A DNA stretch of 64,000 nucleotides, from assembly GCA_028277645.1 (NCBI GenBank), contig JANQFV010000008.1, positions 1 to 64,000 on the forward strand, given 5' to 3'. The position numbers and the translations under genes are program-made. This document shows positions 46,490 through 54,920 of the stretch, in pieces (positions within the stretch are counted from its first letter, which is position 1; each line of letters opens with the position of its first letter). The notes beneath the pieces are model-generated. The model ran no database searches, was not told the origin of the DNA, and saw only the letters and a program-made list of their open reading frames with translations. The DNA comes from Phycisphaerae bacterium. Lineage in GTDB: Bacteria; Planctomycetota; Phycisphaerae; UBA1845; Fen-1342.

Positions 46490-47386
46490 ATGCGCATCCG
46501 CGAATTGCTGACCACCGGTCGGCCGTCATTCTCGTTCGAGTTCTTCCCGCCCAGGGATGAGGAGGGTTTCCAGCGGCTGCGCGCCGCGGTCGCCTCACTC
46601 GATGAACTTCAGCCGACGTTTGTTTCGATCACCTACGGCGCCGGTGGCAGCACGCGTGAGCGCACCGTCGAGCTCGTCTCCAGCATGCGGAAGGAGTACG
46701 GCATCGAGGCAATGGCGCACCTGACGTGCGTTGGCACCTCGCGGTCGGAGATCCTGTCAGTGCTCGAGCGGCTGCACGAATCGGGCGTAGAGAATGTGCT
46801 CGCACTGCGGGGCGATCCGCCGGAAGGCGGCGGAGATTTCGAGCCGCATCCCGAAGGTTTCGCGCACGCCAATGAGCTGGTGGGTTTCGCCAACCGCTAC
46901 TTCGATTTCTGCGTGGGCGGCGCCTGCTACCCGGAAGTCCATCCGGAAGCGGCCGATGCTGACGTCGATCTGGAGCACCTCAAGCGCAAGGTGGATGCGG
47001 GTTGTCAGTTCCTGATTACGCAGCTCTTCTTCGACAACCAGCGCTACTTTGACTTCGTCGGTCGAGCGCGGGCTGCGGGCATTGGCGTGCCGATCATTCC
47101 CGGCATCATGCCGATCACGAACGTGAAGCAGATTGAGCGGTTCACGCAGATCTGCGGAGCATCGCTCCCGGAACCCCTCATTGGCGAGCTACGCGCCTTG
47201 CAGAACGATCACCACGCCGTGCTGTCACTCGGTGTTGCCCAGGCCACGGCGCAGTGTATCGAGCTACTCCAACGCGGCGCCCCCGGGATTCACTTCTATA
47301 CGTTAAACCGCTCGCCGGCGACGCGCACGATTCTCACGGCGCTGCGGACGGTCTACCCGCCGGCACGCTATCCGGCGGGCTCATGA
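46490..47386 (+). CDS. metF: 5,10-methylenetetrahydrofolate reductase
   Basis: A 299-residue flavoenzyme that makes 5-methyltetrahydrofolate for methionine synthesis. Family motifs: FSFEFFPPRDEEG (with the active-site Glu), SITYGAGGSTRERTVEL, AHLTCVGTSR, VLALRGDPPEG, FCVGGACYPEVHPEA and FLITQLFFDN. It is the short bacterial form without a SAM-binding regulatory domain. ATG 46490 is the only start that gives a family-like N-terminus. It overlaps nothing; the anti-sigma factor gene converges on it from the right, 37 bp away. No methionine synthase gene is in the window. Confidence 0.94.
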   Translation: MRIRELLTTGRPSFSFEFFPPRDEEGFQRLRAAVASLDELQPTFVSITYGAGGSTRERTVELVSSMRKEYGIEAMAHLTCVGTSRSEILSVLERLHESGVENVLALRGDPPEGGGDFEPHPEGFAHANELVGFANRYFDFCVGGACYPEVHPEAADADVDLEHLKRKVDAGCQFLITQLFFDNQRYFDFVGRARAAGIGVPIIPGIMPITNVKQIERFTQICGASLPEPLIGELRALQNDHHAVLSLGVAQATAQCIELLQRGAPGIHFYTLNRSPATRTILTALRTVYPPARYPAGS

Positions 47387-47423
47387 CCCAGTCTTGTAGT
47401 TCGAGTGGGAGAGTCGTGGGAGG

Positions 47424-48254
47424 CTACTTACCGTTCATCGTCGCAGCAAGCTTCACGTTGTCGGCCATCGCGACGAGTTGGTGCCGATCTAGCCGGCCAC
47501 AGGCCAGCAGATAGCTGCGGCCTTTCTCGGTCCAGCAGAGGACGTTTACGTCGCCGTCTTTGCCCGCAACGTACTTGCGGTGGCCTCCGCAACATCCGCC
47601 GCACTGCTCGCCGTTCGCGCAGAGCTTCACACAACGATCGACGATGAACACGGACACTACGTGCTGCGGATCTTCACGGTTGCGGAAGTAGACGTGTACG
47701 ACCGGCAGACCTTCGGCTGGTGCGCACACGCATGCGCCGTCAACGTAGAATTTCCCGCAAGCGGTCATATCGGGCAGGTCGCACTTGAACGGGACCGTCT
47801 TTCGAATCTGCGCGAGCGCCTTCGCGCAGTTCATCTCCTTCATCTCGCGTAGACGGAAGTCATCGTGCCGGTGCTGGTGTGCGCACGCACGGTAGATCTT
47901 CGCGAACCCGCCAGCCTCGACGGCGGTCGCCTGTGCTCCCTGCGGCCAGTACGTGACTGCCAGAATCAGTGCGGCGGCCACCGCCAGCCAGGGCGCCCCC
48001 AGACGAATCAACCTCGGGCCGCGGTGACCGGACTGCGCGCGCAGCCGCGCCAGCAGCCGGGATTCGAGCCCGGCCGGGACCGGCTCATTATCGAGGCCGC
48101 GTTGAGCCGCGGCGCGGAGCGCTTGCCAGCGTTCCACCTCGGCCTTCGCGCTTGCGTCCCGGTCGAGCAGTTGCTCGACGTCACGCACTAGTTCGGGCGC
48201 AAGCTCGCCGTCCGCGTACGCAGCCAGTCGTTCGTGTCGATTCGCGTCGCTCAT
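47424..48254 (-). CDS. Transmembrane anti-sigma factor with Cys-rich sensor domain
   Basis: A 276-residue protein whose start overlaps the stop of the ECF sigma gene (4 bp). The N-terminal 80 residues look like an anti-sigma domain (HERLAAYADGELAPELVRDVEQLLDRD), but the zinc-binding HxxxCxxC is absent. One membrane helix follows (about 87-105, APWLAVAAALILAVTYWP). The rest, presumably outside, holds 13 cysteines, including ACVC and CGGCCGG, so a redox, metal or disulfide stress could be sensed. It probably binds the sigma factor encoded upstream and releases it on signal. The signal itself is unknown. Confidence 0.82.
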   Translation of the reverse strand: MSDANRHERLAAYADGELAPELVRDVEQLLDRDASAKAEVERWQALRAAAQRGLDNEPVPAGLESRLLARLRAQSGHRGPRLIRLGAPWLAVAAALILAVTYWPQGAQATAVEAGGFAKIYRACAHQHRHDDFRLREMKEMNCAKALAQIRKTVPFKCDLPDMTACGKFYVDGACVCAPAEGLPVVHVYFRNREDPQHVVSVFIVDRCVKLCANGEQCGGCCGGHRKYVAGKDGDVNVLCWTEKGRSYLLACGRLDRHQLVAMADNVKLAATMNGK

Positions 48255-48805
48255 TCTTGTGACTTCACCTGCACGATTCTCTGCTCGCGTGCGTATGGTT
48301 CAAGGGCTCGCACGAGATTCTGCCGGGCACGGTGCAGGCGGCTCATCACCGTTCCGATCGGCACATCCAGAATGTCAGCTATCTCCTGGTAACTCAATTC
48401 GCTCGTGGCCCAGAGCAGCATCACGGTGCGGAACTCGGTCTTCAGGCCATCGAGGGCCTGTTTCACCTCTTCATCGAGGTGGTCGTAGTCGAGTTCGGGC
48501 GGACTGATGACCGATTCATCTGCTTGAGTCTGCTCCAGCGTGACATGGTCGGTCGATTTCGGGGCCTTCTTCTCACGGGCCTGACGATTGAGAAACGTGT
48601 TGTTCAGAATCTTCAGGAGCCACGGGCGGATACCGAACTCGCGCATCTCGAACCGTCCAAAGGCCCGATAAGCTTTGAAGAACGTTTCCTGGACGATATC
48701 CTCGGCCTCGTGGTCGTGCCGAGTGAGTCGGCGGGCCACGCGGTACAGCAGGTCCACGTGCGGCAACGCCAGTTCCTCAAAGGAGTTCTCGTCCGTCTTT
48801 GCCAT
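48251..48805 (-). CDS. ECF-type RNA polymerase sigma factor
   Basis: A 184-residue sigma-70 family protein. Region 2 is seen in FEELALPHVDLLYRVARRLT and EAEDIVQETFFKAYRAFGRFE; region 4 in LSYQEIADILDVPIGTVMSRLHRARQNLVRAL. Together they give an extracytoplasmic-function sigma factor close to the RpoE-like groups. ATG 48805 is chosen: MAKTDENSFEEL starts region 2 at the right distance. The frame is open to 49048 but that part is not family-like. It is transcribed with its anti-sigma factor as a 4-bp-overlapping pair. Confidence 0.9.
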   Translation of the reverse strand: MAKTDENSFEELALPHVDLLYRVARRLTRHDHEAEDIVQETFFKAYRAFGRFEMREFGIRPWLLKILNNTFLNRQAREKKAPKSTDHVTLEQTQADESVISPPELDYDHLDEEVKQALDGLKTEFRTVMLLWATSELSYQEIADILDVPIGTVMSRLHRARQNLVRALEPYAREQRIVQVKSQE

Positions 48806-49002
48806 CAGTGACCGCCGTCGACCACCGACGGCACCCACACTGAGGAAAACCGTCGCGGCCGGCCCACAATTCCCGACGCTTGCGTAAGGCGGGCAATTAT
48901 GGTTGATTCCATGCCCGCTGGCCAGTGTTATGACACGCGCCAAACCGCGCTCGTCTGCGGTCAGATCCGGATTCCGATCCCGACTCTCACGGAGGGCCGA
49001 GA

Positions 49003-49935
49003 ATGATAACGACATGCGGTTCCAGCGCCTCAGTGGTAATTCTAGCAATCACAATCCTCATCACTCCCGTTTTCGCGGTAGCGGTCGAGACGGAAGCCGT
49101 GTCGTTCTCCGCCGCCGACGGTCATCGCATCGCCGCGGGCTTCCTCCCGGCCGCAAATCCTCCGCGCAGCGGTGCCCCGGCCGTGGTGCTCCTGCACATG
49201 TACCGTAGCGACCGGGCGGCCTGGGAACCGCTGCTGGAGCCCCTGCACGAGGCGGGCTTCGCGGTTCTCGCGATCGACCTCCGCGGGCACGGCGAGAGTG
49301 CGACGACGGCGACGCGCGACCGTGTAGAGCAGCGCGATACGAGCGTCTTTCGAGAGATGCAGGATGATCTTCGCGGCGCGTACGACTGGTTGGCGAAGCG
49401 GTCGGATATCGATCGATCCCGCTTTGCACTGGTCGGGGCCAGTGTCGGTTGCAGCATCGCGCTGCAATACGCGGCGAAAGACCACAGCGTCGACGCGATC
49501 GTGTGTCTGTCGCCGGGATTGAACTACCTCGGTCTCGACTCGGCCGGCGACGTCCATCAGATCACCGGCCGGAAGATCCTGATGCTGGCGACGGAGGATG
49601 AACGCGACGCACCGTACACTCTGCAAAAGCGTGGCGACTCGATCGAGGTAAAGATCTACCCCCGCCGCGAGGCGCACGGTACGAACATGTTCGGGACAAT
49701 CGGCCGCGTGGAGGAAGAGATCGTCCAGTTTCTGAAAGCCGGTGTCGGGCGGCCGACGAACACCACCGTATTCGGGTCGATTAACAGCAACATCTATCAT
49801 CAGCGCGGCTCGGGCTGGATCGGGCGCATTTCGCCGACGAATCTGCGCTACTATTCCTCACCGGCAGAGGCTGAGATCCGCGGGCTGCGGGCGGCGCGCT
49901 CCCAGGGGCCATCGCGCTCGAAGCGTGGTCGCTGA
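49003..49935 (+). CDS. Exported alpha/beta hydrolase with a degenerate Ada-like tail
   Basis: A 310-residue secreted protein. A signal peptide (SASVVILAITILITPVFAVA) precedes an alpha/beta hydrolase: the nucleophile Ser in VGASVGCS, acid D in ATEDERD, and His in REAHGTNMF. It resembles dienelactone hydrolases. The last 60 residues (SNIYHQRGSGWIGRISPTN, then YYSSPAEAEIRGLRAARSQG) follow the spacing of a small Ada-type zinc-binding motif (YHxxxCxxxxxI... GxRPCxxC), but the cysteines are replaced by Ser/Ala. ATG 49003 follows GGAGGG. Substrate unknown. It stands between the sigma gene and the aspartyl protease gene, each in its own unit. Confidence 0.8.
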   Translation: MITTCGSSASVVILAITILITPVFAVAVETEAVSFSAADGHRIAAGFLPAANPPRSGAPAVVLLHMYRSDRAAWEPLLEPLHEAGFAVLAIDLRGHGESATTATRDRVEQRDTSVFREMQDDLRGAYDWLAKRSDIDRSRFALVGASVGCSIALQYAAKDHSVDAIVCLSPGLNYLGLDSAGDVHQITGRKILMLATEDERDAPYTLQKRGDSIEVKIYPRREAHGTNMFGTIGRVEEEIVQFLKAGVGRPTNTTVFGSINSNIYHQRGSGWIGRISPTNLRYYSSPAEAEIRGLRAARSQGPSRSKRGR

Positions 49936-49982
49936 CCATCGTGTATTGGTGATTTGGCCTCCGGCTGCACAGGAACGCTATC

Positions 49983-51437
49983 ATGCTCGCACACTTGCGT
50001 TTGCCCATACTCATCATGCTGTTGATTCAAGCTGCCAGCGCGGAAGACAATCCCTGGCGGGACCGCGTTCCCGAAGCAGTCGCGCGCGCCCAGGATGAGC
50101 CTTCGCGCCTCACGCTTCGCAAGGGATTTGATGTTACCTGGCGGGCCGACGACTGGGTTGCCGGTTTGAAGCTGGCCGAGCTCGCGCAACGCGAACTGCC
50201 GGACGATGAGCAGCTCTACGGCGATGTCGCCCGGGCGCTCTGGCGTGCCGGGCAGATCCTCGCCGCCGAAGATGTACTTAAGCGCATCCCCGAGCGCACG
50301 CGCGATCCCGTCGCGCTGCGTACGATTGCCGGCGCCCAACTCGCGCGCGGCGAGATCGACGCCGCGGGCAAGACGGCAAAGAAGCTCAAGTTGTTACGCA
50401 AGCCGACGGCCGAAGATCTGTACGTGATCTTCACCGTGCAACTCGCAGCCAACGAGTTCGCAGGCGCCGCAGATCTCCTCCGCCGCGCCGAGGAGCTGAC
50501 CGACGCCGAGAACGGCTATCCCGAGAACTTCGTTGAAGAGGCGATCGACGGCGTGGCGGAGTTCCTCGACGCCATCGGCACCGAACCGCTCAATCGAATC
50601 GCGGCACACGGCCGCGCCGACATGCCCGCGCTGGTGCTGCTGAACTTGCCGGCGTGCGACGTGATGATTAATGGACACGGCCCGTATCGCCTGATCGTTG
50701 ACACCGGCGGCAGCATTATGGTCGCGCTCGACCAGGTCGTCGCCGACGAGATCGGGCTGAAGTCCGTGGCTACGGCCAGTGTGCGCGGAGTGTCGGGTAC
50801 GACCGAGAGCGGACAGGCGTTGATCGATGATCTGCAAATCGGATCGATCCGTTGCAAGCGTGTTGTGTCCCGAATATTCGACGTGCGCGGCGCGATCATG
50901 AACGCCGCCGACGGCATCGTTGGCACGGGCATCTTCTCCGAAGGGCGGATGACACTCGATTGGGCCAACGCGCAGTTGGTCGTCAGTCCGAGCAAGACCG
51001 AGCCGGGGCCGGGTACCGCGGTCGATGTGCGGCTGGTCGGCGACGCCAAGCTGCTGTCGCCAGTGACCATTGAGGGGCAGCCTGCCGTCGCGTTGCTCGA
51101 TTCAGGAGCCGACGCGGTCGCACTCGCACCGTCGCGTCTGAAGACGCTCTTCCCGGACGAGCCGATGCAGGAGTTCAGTACGGGCATCGGCATCGGCGTG
51201 GGCACCGGCGAAATGCCCAAGATCACGCTCGGCTCGGGCGTGCGCCTGGAGTTCGGTGGCCGGACGTTCGAGAACTACAGCGGCCTGGGGCTGGATGTGC
51301 TCGACAACACGCTCGGTCCGGTGCTGGGCGTGCAGTGTGACATCCTGCTGGGCATGCCGACGTTCCGGGAGATGAGGTCGATTACGGTAGATTTCCCGCG
51401 GTGTGAGATGTGGGTGGATTGGCTGAACAGGGAATAG
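49983..51437 (+). CDS. Exported tandem retropepsin-like aspartyl protease
   Basis: A 484-residue secreted protein: signal peptide (about 1-20, LRLPILIMLLIQAASA), then helical repeat-like segments up to residue 200 (TPR-like). Two aspartyl-protease half-domains of clan AA follow, with DTGGS at 240-244 and DSGAD at 373-377. Flap-like strands such as VRGVSGTTESG and IGIGVGTGEMP follow each. Retropepsins normally dimerise; two copies in one chain resemble a pepsin-type bilobed enzyme. Substrates unknown. The ATG at 49983 begins the signal peptide. It follows the hydrolase gene by 47 bp on the same strand. Confidence 0.82.
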   Translation: MLAHLRLPILIMLLIQAASAEDNPWRDRVPEAVARAQDEPSRLTLRKGFDVTWRADDWVAGLKLAELAQRELPDDEQLYGDVARALWRAGQILAAEDVLKRIPERTRDPVALRTIAGAQLARGEIDAAGKTAKKLKLLRKPTAEDLYVIFTVQLAANEFAGAADLLRRAEELTDAENGYPENFVEEAIDGVAEFLDAIGTEPLNRIAAHGRADMPALVLLNLPACDVMINGHGPYRLIVDTGGSIMVALDQVVADEIGLKSVATASVRGVSGTTESGQALIDDLQIGSIRCKRVVSRIFDVRGAIMNAADGIVGTGIFSEGRMTLDWANAQLVVSPSKTEPGPGTAVDVRLVGDAKLLSPVTIEGQPAVALLDSGADAVALAPSRLKTLFPDEPMQEFSTGIGIGVGTGEMPKITLGSGVRLEFGGRTFENYSGLGLDVLDNTLGPVLGVQCDILLGMPTFREMRSITVDFPRCEMWVDWLNRE

Positions 51438-51459
51438 GATTCGAGGATTCAAGGGTCAG

Positions 51460-51483
51460 AGCCCGAAGCGCGAGCGAGGGGCT
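51460..51483. repeat. Short palindromic intergenic repeat, AGCCCGAAGCGC type
   Basis: AGCCC (51460-51464) pairs with GGGCT (51479-51483) around GAAGCGCGAGCGAG. I recall similar wording as a common intergenic hairpin in planctomycete genomes; that is memory, not a search. It follows the protease gene and may also act as its terminator. Confidence 0.45.
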
Positions 51484-51536
51484 TCGTCATACGTCCGGCG
51501 TCGTATGCGGCGCGGTCGACGGATCGTTGACCGGAC

Positions 51537-51618
51537 TGCGAGAGGGGGGACTCGAACCCCCACGGGTTACCCCACTAGAACCTAAATCTAGCGCGTCTGC
51601 CAATTCCGCCACTCTCGC
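51537..51618 (-). tRNA. trnL: tRNA-Leu (anticodon UAG)
   Basis: Read on the minus strand, GCGAGAG (51618-51612) pairs with CTCTCGC (51544-51538), and position 51537 gives the discriminator A. The anticodon arm is CTAGA-TTTAGGT-TCTAG with anticodon TAG; a long variable arm (GTGGGGTAACCCGT) marks class II, and the T arm GGGGG-TTCGAGT-CCCCC is perfect. The 3' CCA is not encoded. It lies between the protease gene and topA, on the opposite strand. Confidence 0.95.
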
Positions 51619-51742
51619 GCGGTGGGCCATCTTAACACGGCCTGCAGCGGCGCGTCTTGCTCTCTGTGATCGGGCGCTCCGTGACCACCGGCAAACGCCG
51701 GACCTGGGTGCATGCCCGGAACCGGTTCTGGACCAGCCCCGC

Positions 51743-51771
51743 TTGACAGATCGCCAGGAGCGGCTATCCAT
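51743..51771 (+). promoter_or_regulatory. Possible topA promoter
   Basis: An exact TTGACA (51743-51748) lies about 150 bases before the topA start, with a poor -10 (TATCCA/ATCCAT) after 16-17 bp. The rest of the 275-bp gap 51619-51893 shows no gene; an A8 run occurs just before the topA ribosome site. Confidence 0.3.
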
Positions 51772-51893
51772 CTGGGGAACCGCCGATCGAGATTCCGATA
51801 GGTTCTGATCGGCCACGACGCGCGTCTTCCACGATGTTCAGTATCGCGGCTCCCGTCGTAAGGTGCTGAAAAAAAACAGGTTAGGTACAAGTA

Positions 51894-54800
51894 ATGGCAA
51901 AGCGTGGTACCGCTGGAAAGTCGCTGGTGATCGTCGAATCGCCTGCAAAGGCCAAGACGATCAATAAATTCCTCGGCGACGAATATGTCGTCAAAGCGTC
52001 GCTCGGACACGTCCGCGACCTGCCGACCAAGGATTTCGGCATCGACGTCAGCCGTGACTTCGCACCGACCTACGAGATCGTGCGCGGGCGCACGAAAGTC
52101 GTGAACGAGCTCAAGAAGATCGCGAAGGGGGCGAACGCGGTCTATCTCGCGACTGACCTTGACCGTGAGGGTGAGGCCATCGCTTGGCACCTGGTCAAAG
52201 CCCTGGGGGTGCCGACTGACAGGATTCGCCGGGTGATCTTCAACGAGATTACCCAGGCCGCGATCCGGGAGGCCTTCGCCCATCCGCACGAGATCGATAT
52301 TGACCGCGTGAATGCTCAGCAGGCCCGCCGGATTCTGGACCGGATCGTCGGCTACGAGCTCAGCCCGCTGCTGTGGAAGAAGATCGCAAAGGGGCTGTCC
52401 GCAGGCCGTGTGCAGTCGGTGGCAGTGCGGCTAATTGTCGAGCGTGAGCGGGAGATCCGCGCGTTCGTACCGGAAGAGAGCTGGAAGATCGTCGGCTACT
52501 TTGGAGCGGACGTTGCCCGCGTTAACGAGTTGCAATCGTCCTGGGGTGGGTTCCGCCAGAAGGACGACCGCACGCAAAAGCAGCTGCAGAAGTGGCTCTC
52601 CGAGCACGGTGCCCTGCGCACCGAGCTCTCGGAAGTGAACGGTGCGCCGTTCAAGGCGTTGAACGTCGACGACGCGCGCAAGGTGGCCGAGGCGGTGGGC
52701 CTGGTCGTTGACGAGATCAAACGCGAATCCTGGGCGGACTACCAGCATCTGGGGCTGGAGCAAGTACAGGTGGTTGGGAGGCTCTCTGCCGATCGCGTGC
52801 CCGCGTACAAGGTCGCCGATCTCCAGGTCAAGCGCACGACGTCGAAGCCGTCGGCGCCGTTTACGACCGCGACGCTGCAGCAGGCGGCCAGCAACACGCT
52901 GCGTTTCGCCGCGTCGCGCACGATGCGCGTCGCGCAATCGCTGTACGAAGGTATCGACCTCAAGGGCGAAGGCCCGGTCGGTTTGATCACCTACATGCGT
53001 ACTGATTCGACGAACTTGTCGAAAGAGGCACTCAACGCGGCGCGTACGCTGATCAAGTCCGAGTACGGCGATGCCTACCTGCCGGAGAAGCCGAACTTCT
53101 ACGGCAAGCGCCAGGAACGGGCGCAAGAGGCACACGAGGCGATCCGACCGACCGATCCGCTGCACAGGCCGGAGAGTGTCCGAAGTGCGCTGACCGACGA
53201 GCAGTTCAAGCTGTACGAACTGATCTGGAAGCGCTTCGTGGCTTGTCAAATGACGCCGGCGCAGTGGGACTCGACCTCCGTCGCGATCACGTGTGACACG
53301 TCGGCTGGGACGGCGAAGTTCACCGGCAACGGTCGCAAGCTGGTTTTCGACGGGTTCATGCGTGTGGCGGGCGTGACCAGCGACGATCAGATTCTGCCGC
53401 ACCTGGACGTTGACCAGTCGGTGGGGCTGCTCGAGCTGGAGCCCAAGCAGCAATTCACTTCACCGCCGCCGCGGTACACGGAAGCATCGCTGGTGCGCAC
53501 GCTCGAGTCCGAGGGTATCGGCCGGCCGAGCACGTATGCCGCCATTATCGACACGATTCAAACCCGCGGCTACGTCGAGCAGGAAGAACGCAAGTTCTAT
53601 CCGACGGCGCTGGGCGAACTGGTCACCGACAAGCTGGTCGGCCATTTTCCACGCATCATGGACGTGAAGTTCACGTCCTTCATGGAGGACGAGCTCGACA
53701 AGATCGAAGAGGCGCACCTCGACTGGGTCCACGTGCTCAACGAGTTTTACGAGCCGTTCCGCGCGCATTTATCGAAAGCCGGCGATGAGATGGAGACGGT
53801 GCGCAGCCAGCCCAGCGAGTACAAGTGCCCCGAGTGCGAAGGTGAGATGGTGTACCGCTGGAGCAAGGCTGGTCGCTTCCTGGCGTGCAGCAACTATCCG
53901 CGCTGCAAAGGCACGCTCAACGTGGATCGACACGGTGCGCCGATCGTTCCCAAGTCGACCGAGCACAACTGTGAGCTGTGCAGCAAGCCGATGATTGTGC
54001 GGCAGTCGCGGACCGGACACTTTCTCGGGTGCAGCGGCTACCCGGAATGCCGCAATACGATTCCCTGCGACGAGCACGGCGAACCGTTCAAGCTCGTCAA
54101 AGAAGAAGAGCTCAAGCAGCGGTGCGATGCCTGCGGCGAAGGCGAGATGATCGTCAAACGTAAGGGACGGCGGGCATTCCTGGGCTGCAACCGCTATCCC
54201 GAATGCAAGAACACCGGTCAATTGCCCGAGGGCGTACGGCTCGAGAGCAAGCCAGCACCGCCGCCGGAGCCGGCCGGTATCAACTGCGAGAAGTGCAAGC
54301 GGCCGATGGTGGTGCGTTCCGGGCGGCGTGGCAAATTCGTCGCGTGCTCAGGCTACCCGCGCTGCCGGCAGACGCTGCCACTCGAGAAGCTCGAGGAGGC
54401 GAAGGCCAGAGCTGCCGAAGCGGGCGAGACGGCTGCGACCGCAGACGCGTCCGGTGATGGAGCAGTGGCGCCAGCGATCGCGAGCTTAGGCAAGCCCTGG
54501 CAGCCGGGCGATCCGGCGCCGCCGGGTTATGCGCTGACGCGCACGGGCAAGCCGGTGGTTGAAATCATGCCCGAACCGGGCACACTGAGCTGCCCGATGT
54601 GCGGTAGCACGGTCGAGCTCAAGCGCGGGCGGTTCGGACCGTTCTTCTCCTGCACGAACTTCCCCGCCTGCCGGTTCAACTGCAACTTGCGCGGCGAGGC
54701 GAAGAAGGAAGCCGAGGAGCTGATGCCGGCGCCGTCGCGGCCGAAGCCGATACCGACGGACATTCCGTGCGATGACTGCGGCGAGCCGATGATCATTCGG

Positions 54801-54920
54801 CAGGGACGTCGCGGGCGCTTTCTTGGTTGTAGCGCTTACCCGAAGTGCAAGGGTACACAGGAGCTGCCCCCGGGCTTCGACGTCGAGAAGGCCGAAGCGG
54901 TCGCGAATCAGGCGTCCTGA
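51894..54920 (+). CDS. topA: DNA topoisomerase I
   Basis: A 1008-residue type IA topoisomerase that relaxes negative supercoils. The TOPRIM domain opens with LVIVESPAKAKTINKFLG and carries the DLDREGEAIAWH acidic triad. The catalytic tyrosine is Y367 in ITYMRTDST. SAGRVQSVAVRLI and HEAIRPT are standard. After residue 640 come six zinc-ribbon repeats of the CxxC...CxxYPxC type, for example CPEC...CSNYPRCKGT and CDDC...CSAYPKCKGT, more than the usual three to four. The start is ATG 51894 with a weak AGGTTAGG upstream. Its last 13 bases overlap the end of the convergent rnhA-like gene. Confidence 0.96.
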   Translation: MAKRGTAGKSLVIVESPAKAKTINKFLGDEYVVKASLGHVRDLPTKDFGIDVSRDFAPTYEIVRGRTKVVNELKKIAKGANAVYLATDLDREGEAIAWHLVKALGVPTDRIRRVIFNEITQAAIREAFAHPHEIDIDRVNAQQARRILDRIVGYELSPLLWKKIAKGLSAGRVQSVAVRLIVEREREIRAFVPEESWKIVGYFGADVARVNELQSSWGGFRQKDDRTQKQLQKWLSEHGALRTELSEVNGAPFKALNVDDARKVAEAVGLVVDEIKRESWADYQHLGLEQVQVVGRLSADRVPAYKVADLQVKRTTSKPSAPFTTATLQQAASNTLRFAASRTMRVAQSLYEGIDLKGEGPVGLITYMRTDSTNLSKEALNAARTLIKSEYGDAYLPEKPNFYGKRQERAQEAHEAIRPTDPLHRPESVRSALTDEQFKLYELIWKRFVACQMTPAQWDSTSVAITCDTSAGTAKFTGNGRKLVFDGFMRVAGVTSDDQILPHLDVDQSVGLLELEPKQQFTSPPPRYTEASLVRTLESEGIGRPSTYAAIIDTIQTRGYVEQEERKFYPTALGELVTDKLVGHFPRIMDVKFTSFMEDELDKIEEAHLDWVHVLNEFYEPFRAHLSKAGDEMETVRSQPSEYKCPECEGEMVYRWSKAGRFLACSNYPRCKGTLNVDRHGAPIVPKSTEHNCELCSKPMIVRQSRTGHFLGCSGYPECRNTIPCDEHGEPFKLVKEEELKQRCDACGEGEMIVKRKGRRAFLGCNRYPECKNTGQLPEGVRLESKPAPPPEPAGINCEKCKRPMVVRSGRRGKFVACSGYPRCRQTLPLEKLEEAKARAAEAGETAATADASGDGAVAPAIASLGKPWQPGDPAPPGYALTRTGKPVVEIMPEPGTLSCPMCGSTVELKRGRFGPFFSCTNFPACRFNCNLRGEAKKEAEELMPAPSRPKPIPTDIPCDDCGEPMIIRQGRRGRFLGCSAYPKCKGTQELPPGFDVEKAEAVANQAS

